Source: an uncultured Collinsella sp.
GTDB lineage: Bacteria > Actinomycetota > Coriobacteriia > Coriobacteriales > Coriobacteriaceae
NCBI GenBank assembly: GCA_958428675.1
Contig: CAUAGV010000019.1
Location: forward strand, 1-15,993
DNA: 15,993 bases
Reading direction: 5' to 3'
Shown: positions 8,067 to 14,207 of the stretch, in pieces
Layout: each line of letters begins with the position of its first letter
How positions within the stretch are numbered: position 1 is the first letter of the stretch
Translations under genes and position numbers: made by a program
Notes under the pieces: model-generated
What the model saw: the letters and a program-made list of their open reading frames with translations, nothing else
Told to the model about the DNA's origin: nothing
Databases searched by the model: none

Positions 8067-8270
8067 GTGCGTACAAAACGCGACCGGTGAGGCTGTTTTA
8101 ATCAGGGCAGGGGCGCTTGTAACAGAATGGAAATATTACTTTCACACAATAAAGTGTCTAAACTGCATAAACCGATAGAAATACGCATATCTATGGATAA
8201 ATGGACAAAGCAAAAGAAAAGCTGAAATAATCGCCACTTTTCTCAACTAAAGCGTCTACTATTTTGCGAA
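8067..8270. other. AT-rich upstream region of the liv operon
   Basis: About 200 non-coding bases, clearly richer in A/T than the surroundings from about 8120 to 8265. The first 55 bases resemble the sequence after the intact livJ stop (see findings). A spaced dyad ATAGA (8175-8179) / TCTAT (8190-8194) could be an operator, but it is only 5+5 bases. No small gene was recognised. Confidence 0.4.
8257..8262 (+). promoter_or_regulatory. Possible -10 element of the liv operon
   Basis: TACTAT lies 75 bases before the livJ start at the end of the AT-rich tract. A transcript starting near 8269 would begin at the first leader hairpin. No good -35 hexamer is visible at 16-18 bases upstream (CACTTT/CCACTT), so an activator or a different promoter is possible. 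Confidence 0.3.
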
Positions 8271-8316
8271 CGCCGAACACGGCGAAGGATGGCCTGTCGG
8301 GTAACCGAAACCCGAC
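8271..8316 (+). promoter_or_regulatory. Two tandem hairpins in the presumed livJ leader
   Basis: CGCCG-aaca-CGGCG (8271-8284) is followed by GTCGGGT (8296-8302) pairing with ACCCGAC (8310-8316) around a 7-base loop. The second hairpin ends 10 bases before the AGGAG ribosome site at 8327-8331. The pairs are seen in the sequence. A role in mRNA stability or translation control is inference. No known riboswitch class was recognised. Confidence 0.55.
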
Positions 8317-8337
8317 GAGATTTGAGAGGAGAGCCGC

Positions 8338-9525
8338 ATGTCGAGCCTCACCGGTAAGTCATTGAACCCTGTTATGAATCGCAGGAGCGTTATCGCGAGC
8401 GCAGCAGGTCTGGGGGCGATGTCCATTCTAGCTGGCTGCTCCTCCAACGGCGGCGACAGTGGTTCCGCTTCGGGCGACGCTTCGTTTAAGATCGGCACCA
8501 TCGGTCCGCTGACCGGCGCCAACGCGTCCTACGGCAAGTCCGTTACCCAGGGTGTCGAGCTTGGCTGCAAGGATTTCTCGACCAAGGAGCTGCCGCTTGC
8601 CAGCAAGGCCGAGGATGACCAGGCCGATGGCGAGAAGGCCGTCAACGCCTTTAACACCCTGCTCGACTGGGGCATGCAGGCCCTCGTCGGTCCGACCACC
8701 ACGGGTGCGTCGGTCGCCGTTGCCGCCGAGTGCGGTAACGACCCCGAGACGTTCATGATCACCCCGTCCGCGTCCTCCGAGGACGTTACCAAGGGCAAGG
8801 ATTGTGTCTTCCAGGTTTGCTTCACCGACCCCAACCAGGGTGTTAATGCTGCCAAGTTTTTGGCAGAGAAGTACGCGGACGAGAAGTTCTTTGTCTTCTA
8901 TAACGCCGCAGATGCCTATAGCTCAGGTATTGCTGATGCCTTCAAGGCGCAGGCTGTCGAGTCTAAGCTTGAGATTGTCGCCGAGAAGACCTTTAAGGAT
9001 GACTCCGCCACGAGCTTTACCAACCAGCTGACCAAGGCCAAGGAGGCCGGCGCCACCATGATTTTCGCGCCGATTTACTATACCCCCGCAACCGTCCTGC
9101 TCAAGACCGCCAAGGATATGGGCTACGACGTTAAGATGATGGGTTGCGACGGCATGGACGGCATCCTGGGGGTGGAGGGCTTCGATACCTCTCTTGCCGA
9201 GGGTCTGCTGCTCATGACCCCGTTCTCCGCCGATGACGAGAAGAACGCCGACTTCGTCAACGCCTACAAGGATAAGTACGGCGATACCCCCGACCAGTTT
9301 GCCGCCGACGCCTACGATGGCGTGCACGCGGTGGCCGAGGCCCTCAAGGAGGCCGGTCTTGGCGTCGACGCCGATCCGACCGAGGTCGCCGAGAAGCTTC
9401 CCGAGGCTATGCGCAACATTACCGTTGACGGTCTGACCGGCAAGCTCACCTGGAACGATAAGGGCCAGGTCCAGAAGGAGCCCACGGCGTACGTCATCAC
9501 CGACGGCAAGTACGTACAGGCCTAA
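8338..9525 (+). CDS. livJ: Branched-chain amino acid ABC transporter, substrate-binding lipoprotein
   Basis: Extracytoplasmic receptor of the LivJHMGF importer, 395 residues, type I periplasmic-binding fold (Peripla_BP_6). Start at 8338, with AGGAG at 8327-8331 and a 6-base spacer. The leader has Arg15-Arg16 in NRRSVIA, a hydrophobic stretch and the lipobox LAGC with Cys34 as the probable lipidation site. The twin arginine makes Tat export possible. A Ser/Gly/Asp-rich linker (35-49) precedes the folded part. KIGTIGPLTGANASYG (51-66) and ALVGPTTTGASVAVA (115-129) are the conserved first lobe and ligand-pocket segments. The C-terminus (GLTGKLTWNDKGQVQKEP) is typical of the family. Ligand is expected to be Leu/Ile/Val, but related receptors bind other amino acids or amides. 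First gene of the operon, followed by hairpins that may raise its level over the permease genes. Confidence 0.95.
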   Translation: MSSLTGKSLNPVMNRRSVIASAAGLGAMSILAGCSSNGGDSGSASGDASFKIGTIGPLTGANASYGKSVTQGVELGCKDFSTKELPLASKAEDDQADGEKAVNAFNTLLDWGMQALVGPTTTGASVAVAAECGNDPETFMITPSASSEDVTKGKDCVFQVCFTDPNQGVNAAKFLAEKYADEKFFVFYNAADAYSSGIADAFKAQAVESKLEIVAEKTFKDDSATSFTNQLTKAKEAGATMIFAPIYYTPATVLLKTAKDMGYDVKMMGCDGMDGILGVEGFDTSLAEGLLLMTPFSADDEKNADFVNAYKDKYGDTPDQFAADAYDGVHAVAEALKEAGLGVDADPTEVAEKLPEAMRNITVDGLTGKLTWNDKGQVQKEPTAYVITDGKYVQA

Positions 9526-9556
9526 TTGGCCGCCTTACATAGAGCGGTTTTGATCC

Positions 9557-9588
9557 CAAGCAGGGGAGGTTTTGGCCTTCCCTGCTTG
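9557..9588 (+). terminator. Intercistronic hairpin 1 after livJ (attenuator or mRNA-stabilising)
   Basis: CAAGCAGGG at 9557-9565 pairs with CCCTGCTTG at 9580-9588, extended inward by G-U, A-U and two G-C pairs to about 13 bp, with the loop at 9570-9575. It starts 32 bases after the livJ stop. No T-run follows (cttggtatc), so full termination is unlikely. Such hairpins often protect receptor mRNA from 3' decay (general knowledge). The role here is inference. Confidence 0.65.
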
Positions 9589-9599
9589 CTTGGTATCTA

Positions 9600-9625
9600 G
9601 GGACGATGTAACGTCCCTGTTTCAT
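9600..9625 (+). terminator. Intercistronic hairpin 2, weak terminator-like, before livH
   Basis: GGGACG (9600-9605) pairs with CGTCCC (9612-9617) around a 6-base loop. The T-rich tail TGTTTCAT follows. The stem is only 6 bp, so it would at most cause partial termination before livH. It stands 11 bases after hairpin 1. Confidence 0.5.
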
Positions 9626-9664
9626 ACATTAACTGGAAACCTATTCGAAAGGGGGATGTGGAAC

Positions 9665-10546
9665 ATGACGGTCTTTATCCAATACCTGGTCAACGGCCTG
9701 TCCATGGGCAGCGTCTACGCCATCATCGCGTTGGGCTACACCATGGTCTACGGTATCGCCAAGATGCTGAACTTCGCTCACGGCGATGTCATCATGGTCG
9801 GTGCCTATGTCTCGTTCTGTGCCACGTCGTATCTCGGCCTCCCGGGCTGGGCATCTGTAGTTCTTTCTTGTGTGGTTTGTACCGTTCTCGGTGTTCTCAT
9901 CGAGGGTCTGGCCTATAAGCCGCTGCGCCAAGCAGGTCCGCTGGCCGTTCTGATCACGGCCATCGGCGTGTCTTACTTCCTGCAGAATGCCGCACAGCTT
10001 CTGTGGGGCGCCACGCCCAAGAACTTCACTTCGCTCGTCACCTTCCAGGTGCCGGAGTTCTTGGCTAAGTTCAATGTAAGCGCCGTCTCGCTCGTCACCA
10101 TCGTCGCCTGCCTGGTTATCATGGCCGGTCTGATGTTCTTTACGGGTAAGACCAAGATGGGCAAAGCCATGCGTGCCGTGTCCGAGGACAAGGCCGCCGC
10201 TCAGCTCATGGGCATCAACGTCAACCGCACCATTTCGATGACGTTTGCCATCGGCTCTGCCCTTGCCGCCATCGCCGGCGTGCTACTGTGCTCCTACTCG
10301 CCGGTGCTGCAGCCCACGACGGGTGCTATGCCTGGCATCAAGGCCTTCGACGCCGCTGTCTTCGGTGGCATCGGCTCCATCCCCGGCGCTTTTGTCGGTG
10401 GCATTCTCATCGGCATCATCGAGGCGATGGCGCAGGCTTACATTTCCACGAGCCTTGCCAACTCCATCGTCTTTGGTGTTCTGATCATCGTCCTGCTCGT
10501 CAAGCCTGCCGGCCTCTTGGGCAAGTACGTCCCCGAGAAGGTGTAG
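9665..10546 (+). CDS. livH: Branched-chain amino acid ABC transporter permease LivH
   Basis: Inner-membrane permease of the LivHM pair that passes the amino acid from LivJ, 293 residues (E. coli LivH 308). I chose the ATG at 9665 because AAAGGGGG at 9648-9655 is 9 bases upstream. The ATG at 9656 touches that site, and the frame from 9572 runs through the hairpins. About eight hydrophobic segments are visible. Family landmarks are GYTMVYGIAKMLNFAHGD (24-41), GVSYFLQNAAQLLWG (101-115) and the cytoplasmic ATPase-docking loop MGKAMRAVSEDKAAAQLMGI (165-184). The C-terminal VFGGIGSIPGAFVGG segment is also typical. Downstream livM begins at or just after the stop codon, indicating translational coupling. 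Confidence 0.95.
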   Translation: MTVFIQYLVNGLSMGSVYAIIALGYTMVYGIAKMLNFAHGDVIMVGAYVSFCATSYLGLPGWASVVLSCVVCTVLGVLIEGLAYKPLRQAGPLAVLITAIGVSYFLQNAAQLLWGATPKNFTSLVTFQVPEFLAKFNVSAVSLVTIVACLVIMAGLMFFTGKTKMGKAMRAVSEDKAAAQLMGINVNRTISMTFAIGSALAAIAGVLLCSYSPVLQPTTGAMPGIKAFDAAVFGGIGSIPGAFVGGILIGIIEAMAQAYISTSLANSIVFGVLIIVLLVKPAGLLGKYVPEKV

Positions 10547-10555
10547 GTGAGCGTT

Positions 10556-11635
10556 ATGAAGTTTCTTAAAGACAAGCAGACGCGTCACGACTTTGTCACG
10601 TACGCCATGTGCCTTGTGGCGTTTGCCATCGTGTTCTTTATGCAGTCCAACCACATGATTCCGCGCATGATCGCCGGTCAGCTGGTTCCCATCACGGCCT
10701 ATATCGTCATGGCCATCTCGCTCAACCTCGTCGTCGGCATCGCGGGCGACTTGTCGCTGGGCCACGCGGGCTTTATGAGTGTCGGCGCCTATACGGGAAT
10801 CGTCACCGCCGTCGCGCTGGAGAGCGCCGTTCCCTCCGATCCGGTGCGCCTTATCATCAGTATCGTGGTCGGCGCCATCGCTGCCGCCATCCTGGGCTTC
10901 TTGATTGGCATCCCGGTCCTTCGTCTGAGCGGCGATTACCTGGCTATCGTGACGCTGGCCTTTGGCGAGATTATCAAGGAGATCGTCACCTGCCTCATTG
11001 TGGGCGTCGATTCCCGCGGCCTGCATGTGATCTTTAACATCACGGGTAACTCCACGATCGATGACCTGCACCTGCTCGAGGACGGCACCGCCATCATCAA
11101 GGGCGCCCAGGGCGCCTCGGGCGTGTCGACGTACTCGACCTTCCTCGCCGGTGCCATCCTGGTCATGGTCGCACTCGTGATCGTGCTCAACCTGGTTCGC
11201 AGCCGTACCGGCCGTGCCATTATGGCCGTGCGCGACAACAAGATCGCTGCCGAGTCTGTGGGCATCTCCGTCACCGAGTACCGCATGATCGCCTTCGTGG
11301 TTTCCGCTGCCCTCGCCGGTGCTGCCGGAGCTCTCTTCGGCGGTAACTTCTCGCAGCTCTCCGCCACCAAGTTCGACTTCAACACGTCCATCCTCATCCT
11401 GGTGTTCGTGGTCCTGGGCGGTCTGGGCAATATGCGCGGCTCCGTCATCGCGGCGGCATTGCTCACGGTGCTTCCCGAGCTGCTCCGTCAGTTCTCGGAC
11501 TACCGCATGCTCATCTACGCCATCGTGCTGATCTTGGTCATGATCTTTACCAACAACCCGCAGCTCAAGGCGTTCTTCGGTCGCGTCAAGGATCGCTTTG
11601 CTTCCAAGAAGGAGGTGGCAGCCGATGCCCAGTAA
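10556..11635 (+). CDS. livM: Branched-chain amino acid ABC transporter permease LivM
   Basis: Second inner-membrane permease of the importer, 359 residues from the ATG at 10556 (AGGTGA 5 bases upstream). A GTG at 10547, directly after the livH stop and 5 bases after GAGAAGG, would add three residues and cannot be excluded. Hydrophobic segments start at residue 13. LivM landmarks are GIAGDLSLGHAGFMSVGAY (61-79), LRLSGDYLAIVTLAFGEI (122-139) and the docking loop GRAIMAVRDNKIAAESVGIS (219-238). VVLGGLGNMRGSVIAA near the end is the family's last conserved segment. The region at about 150-195 is a longer polar loop between membrane spans, as usual in LivM. The 3' end overlaps livG by 11 bases. Confidence 0.95.
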   Translation: MKFLKDKQTRHDFVTYAMCLVAFAIVFFMQSNHMIPRMIAGQLVPITAYIVMAISLNLVVGIAGDLSLGHAGFMSVGAYTGIVTAVALESAVPSDPVRLIISIVVGAIAAAILGFLIGIPVLRLSGDYLAIVTLAFGEIIKEIVTCLIVGVDSRGLHVIFNITGNSTIDDLHLLEDGTAIIKGAQGASGVSTYSTFLAGAILVMVALVIVLNLVRSRTGRAIMAVRDNKIAAESVGISVTEYRMIAFVVSAALAGAAGALFGGNFSQLSATKFDFNTSILILVFVVLGGLGNMRGSVIAAALLTVLPELLRQFSDYRMLIYAIVLILVMIFTNNPQLKAFFGRVKDRFASKKEVAADAQ

Positions 11636-12485
11636 ATTTGAGTTCAACAAGGGCAAGATGGTCCCGTATCCTTCTGGCGCCATCGTTCCCGACCGCGACC
11701 TGGGCGAGCGCCCGGCACTCGAGTGCATCCACCTGGGCATTGAGTTCGGTGGCCTTAAGGCAGTCGACGACTTTAGCCTGACTATCGGCAAGACCGAGAT
11801 CGCCGGTCTGATCGGCCCCAACGGTGCCGGTAAGACCACGGTCTTCAACCTGCTCACCAAGGTGTATCAGCCCACGCACGGCACCATCCTGCTCGACGGC
11901 GAGGACACCTCGGGCAAGTCGGTCTATCAGGTCAACCGCATGGGTATTGCCCGTACATTCCAGAACATTCGCCTGTTCAACACCATGACGGTGGAGGATA
12001 ACGTCAAGGTCGGTCTGCACAATCAGGAGCGCTACTCCGGCTTTGAGGGCGTGCTGCGCCTGCCGACGTATTGGAAGCACGAGAAGGCCGCCCACGAGCG
12101 CGCCATGGAGCTGCTGTCCATTTTTGACATGGAGCACCTGGCAAATGAACAGGCTGGCTCGCTGCCTTACGGCGCTCAGCGTCGTCTGGAGATCGTCCGC
12201 GCGCTTGCCACCAACCCCAAGCTGCTGTTGCTCGACGAGCCTGCCGCCGGCATGAACCCGTCCGAGACCGCGGAGCTCATGGAGAACATCGTCAAGATCC
12301 GCGATACCTTCGGCATCGCCATCATGCTTATCGAGCATGATATGTCGCTCGTTATGAACATCTGCGAGGGCATCTGCGTGCTTAACTTTGGCAAGGTTAT
12401 CGCCAAGGGTACGGCCGAGGAGATCCAGAACAACGACGCTGTTATCGAGGCATATCTGGGCAAGCAGGATAAGGGGGAGAACTAA
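11625..12485 (+). CDS. livG: Branched-chain amino acid ABC transporter ATP-binding protein LivG
   Basis: Cytosolic ATPase subunit of the importer, 286 residues. Start at 11625 with GGAGG at 11611-11615. The frame overlaps the livM stop by 11 bases. Walker A GPNGAGKTT is at 64-72, Q-loop Gln113 in ARTFQNIRLF, the signature region LPYGAQRRLEIVRALA at 180-195, Walker B LLLLDEP at 200-206 with Glu205, and the switch His238 in LIEHDM. The signature reads YGAQ where classical ABC proteins have SGGQ. Variants such as YGQQ are normal in LivG (family knowledge). Compared with E. coli LivG (255 residues) there is an N-terminal extension of about 30 residues before ALECIHLGIEFGG. The C-terminal part holds the LivG-type tail after GKVIAKG. 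Confidence 0.96.
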   Translation: MPSKFEFNKGKMVPYPSGAIVPDRDLGERPALECIHLGIEFGGLKAVDDFSLTIGKTEIAGLIGPNGAGKTTVFNLLTKVYQPTHGTILLDGEDTSGKSVYQVNRMGIARTFQNIRLFNTMTVEDNVKVGLHNQERYSGFEGVLRLPTYWKHEKAAHERAMELLSIFDMEHLANEQAGSLPYGAQRRLEIVRALATNPKLLLLDEPAAGMNPSETAELMENIVKIRDTFGIAIMLIEHDMSLVMNICEGICVLNFGKVIAKGTAEEIQNNDAVIEAYLGKQDKGEN

Positions 12486-13199
12486 ATGGCAGAGCCGATG
12501 CTTTCCGTCTACAACATCAACGTCTGGTACGGCGCGATCCACGCCATCAAGGACATCTCCTTTAACGTCAACGAGGGCGAGATCGTGGCTCTGATCGGTG
12601 CCAACGGCGCCGGCAAGTCCACGACGCTTAAGACCGTCTCGGGCCTGCTGCGTTCCAAGACCGGCTCCATCAAGTTTATGGGTGAGGACATTACCCATAC
12701 GCCTGCCGACAAGCTGGTTGGCAAGGGACTGGCCCAGGTTCCCGAGGGTCGTCGCGCCTTTTTGCAGATGACGGTTGAGGAGAACCTGGAGATGGGCGCC
12801 TATACGCAGCCCAAGTCCACGGTGGCTCCGGGCCTTGAGCGCGTCTACGAGCAGTTCCCGCGCCTGAAGGAGCGCCGTCGCCAGGTCGCCGGCACCCTTT
12901 CGGGCGGCGAGCAGCAGATGCTCGTTATGGGGCGCGCCCTTATGAGCAACCCCAAGCTGCTCATGCTCGACGAGCCTTCCATGGGCCTGGCGCCGATTCT
13001 GATTGAGCAGATCTTCCAGATTGTCGAGGACCTGCACAAGGCCGGCACCACGGTGCTTCTGGTCGAGCAAAACGCACAGATGGCTCTTTCCATCGCCACA
13101 CGCGGCTACGTGCTCGAGACCGGCAAGATCACCATGACCGGCACCGGCCAAGAGCTCCTGCACGACGATAACGTTCGCAAAGCATATCTTGGTGGTTAG
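12486..13199 (+). CDS. livF: Branched-chain amino acid ABC transporter ATP-binding protein LivF
   Basis: Second ATPase subunit, pairing with LivG, 237 residues (E. coli LivF 237). The ATG follows the livG TAA directly, with AAGGGGGAG 6 bases upstream, so the two are translationally coupled. Walker A GANGAGKST is at 38-46, Q-loop Gln84 in GLAQVPEGRR, signature LSGGE at 138-142 and Walker B LLMLDEP at 158-164 with Glu163. At the H-loop the sequence is LLVEQNAQMAL, with Gln195 in place of His. This substitution is usual in LivF, leaving LivG to supply the switch histidine. Last gene of the operon. A perfect hairpin begins two bases after its stop. Confidence 0.96.
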   Translation: MAEPMLSVYNINVWYGAIHAIKDISFNVNEGEIVALIGANGAGKSTTLKTVSGLLRSKTGSIKFMGEDITHTPADKLVGKGLAQVPEGRRAFLQMTVEENLEMGAYTQPKSTVAPGLERVYEQFPRLKERRRQVAGTLSGGEQQMLVMGRALMSNPKLLMLDEPSMGLAPILIEQIFQIVEDLHKAGTTVLLVEQNAQMALSIATRGYVLETGKITMTGTGQELLHDDNVRKAYLGG

Positions 13200-13200
13200 A

Positions 13201-13232
13201 TAGTTACGGCGTTTTACCAAACGCCGTAACTA
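13201..13232 (+). terminator. Hairpin at the end of the liv operon
   Basis: TAGTTACGGCGTTT (13201-13214) and AAACGCCGTAACTA (13219-13232) form a perfect 14-bp stem with the loop TACC. It starts two bases after the livF stop. There is no T-run (cttgacg follows), so it may act with the following palindrome, through Rho, or as a 3' stability element rather than as a canonical terminator. Confidence 0.7.
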
Positions 13233-13243
13233 CTTGACGCTGC

Positions 13244-13342
13244 AAGCCCGCCAGGGCGGCAATCTGCCTTTCAACTTCGGCGGCATGACCAGAAGGTCAA
13301 TGCCGCCTCGTTTCAAGGCACCTTGCTCGCCCTGGCGGGCTT
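13244..13342. repeat. 99-bp nested palindrome after the liv operon
   Basis: Outer arms AAGCCCGCCAGGGCG (13244-13258) and CGCCCTGGCGGGCTT (13328-13342) match exactly over 15 bp. Inner arms GGCGGCATGACC (13279-13290) and GGTCAATGCCGCC (13295-13307) match with one bulge around the loop AGAA. The middle is partly paired too (GCAA, TGCCTT). The 5-base sequence CGCTG occurs just outside both ends (13238-13242 and 13344-13348). The whole can fold into one long hairpin. A small non-autonomous mobile element or dispersed palindrome is possible but not shown. Confidence 0.65.
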
Positions 13343-13400
13343 TCGCTGTCGTTGCCAAAACATCGACGTTGTGGCAGATGCCAACGACTACTCCCTTTAT

Positions 13401-13466
13401 GTTGCGGTGGAATAGGGACTAAATGGGAGCCTCAGAGGCCAAAAACAGTCCCTATTCCACCGCAAC
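13401..13466. repeat. 66-bp element with exact 20-bp inverted repeat
   Basis: GTTGCGGTGGAATAGGGACT at 13401-13420 is exactly inverted at 13447-13466. The 26-base centre contains GCCTC-a-GAGGC, so the loop can pair as well. It lies 60 bases before cutC. No T-run follows the right arm, and no flanking duplication is evident (ttat on the left, ttca on the right). It looks like a dispersed intergenic palindrome or a structured 5' leader of cutC. It could have either role. Confidence 0.7.
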
Positions 13467-13526
13467 TTCATGGGGGTGTGTGACAATGCCCGTCGGAAAA
13501 CATCTGCTGTCTTTGGGGGTCTATCT

Positions 13527-14204
13527 ATGCTGTACGAGTTTTGTGCCGAGAACTTTGAGCGTGTGCCGGCGGCTATCGATGCCGGTGCAAGGCGTATCGA
13601 GCTGTGCGACAACCTTGCCGTTGGTGGCACTACGCCTTCGGCCGGCGTTATCAGCGCTACGACCAACTATGCTCACGAGCACGATGCACGGGTGATGTGC
13701 ATGATTCGCCCGCGTGGCGGCGACTTTCACTACAACCAGGACGAGCTGCGTATGATGGAGATGGATCTGGGCCTTGCCGTGAGTGCGGGCGTTGACGGCT
13801 TGGTCTTTGGCTGCTGCAAGCCTTGCGCTGGCGGATGGGCGCTCGACGAACTTACGCTTGGCGCCCTCGTGATGGCTGCGGGCTGCGCGACCGAGGAGTG
13901 CAAGCGCGATCCTATCGACATCACTTTCCACATGGCGTTTGACCAGCTCTCGCCCGAGGCTCAGCTGGACGCCATTGACACGCTCGCCGACTGCGGCGTC
14001 ACGCGCATTCTGACGCACGGTGGTACTGCCGGTACGCCGATCGAGGACAACTTCGAAAACCTGGTCCGCTTGATCGAGTACGCGGGCGACCGCCTGACCA
14101 TCCTTCCCGGTGGCGGCATTTCCACGGTCAATCGCGATACCGTGGCGGCGGCACTGGGCGTCTCCGAGCTCCATGGCACCAAGATCGTGCCACTGGAGGT
14201 ATAA
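13527..14204 (+). CDS. cutC: CutC family protein (TIM barrel, annotated as copper homeostasis)
   Basis: Cytosolic (beta/alpha)8-barrel of the CutC family (PF03932), 225 residues. The ATG at 13527 is chosen because the family begins with (M)LYEFCAEN and GGGGG is about 7 bases upstream. The 13470 start would add 19 unrelated residues. Conserved segments are RIELCDNLAVGGTTPS (23-38), MIRPRGGDF (59-67), FHMAFD (134-139), LTHGG (162-166), PGGGI (194-198) and ELHGT (214-218). The true reaction of CutC is unsettled, and the E. coli copper phenotype has been attributed to neighbouring regulation. Odd point: nine cysteines, including Cys96-Cys97-Lys-Pro-Cys100 after VFG, where E. coli CutC has a VLDVDG-type stretch. 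It forms a tight pair with the next gene, 3 bases apart. Confidence 0.9.
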   Translation: MLYEFCAENFERVPAAIDAGARRIELCDNLAVGGTTPSAGVISATTNYAHEHDARVMCMIRPRGGDFHYNQDELRMMEMDLGLAVSAGVDGLVFGCCKPCAGGWALDELTLGALVMAAGCATEECKRDPIDITFHMAFDQLSPEAQLDAIDTLADCGVTRILTHGGTAGTPIEDNFENLVRLIEYAGDRLTILPGGGISTVNRDTVAAALGVSELHGTKIVPLEV

Positions 14205-14207
14205 CCC

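Larger units (their letters stand above)
13200..13526. other. Gene-free spacer between livF and cutC, filled with palindromes
   Basis: 327 bases without a credible gene. It holds the livF hairpin, the 99-bp palindrome, a weaker dyad GTCGTTG (13348-13354) / CAACGAC (13382-13388), and the 66-bp exact inverted repeat. Short open frames here are built from the repeats and lack ribosome sites. No clear promoter for cutC was found. The last 60 bases are unstructured. Confidence 0.75.

Noticed and set aside
10283..13220. Two very long minus-strand open frames (10283-11860 and 11586-13220)
   Set aside because: They are antisense shadows of livH, livM, livG and livF, which have all family motifs and ribosome sites. 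The shadow proteins are His/Asp-rich or low-complexity and match no family.
13234..13422. 62-codon ORF after livF
   Set aside because: It is made almost wholly of the two palindromic elements and has no ribosome site.
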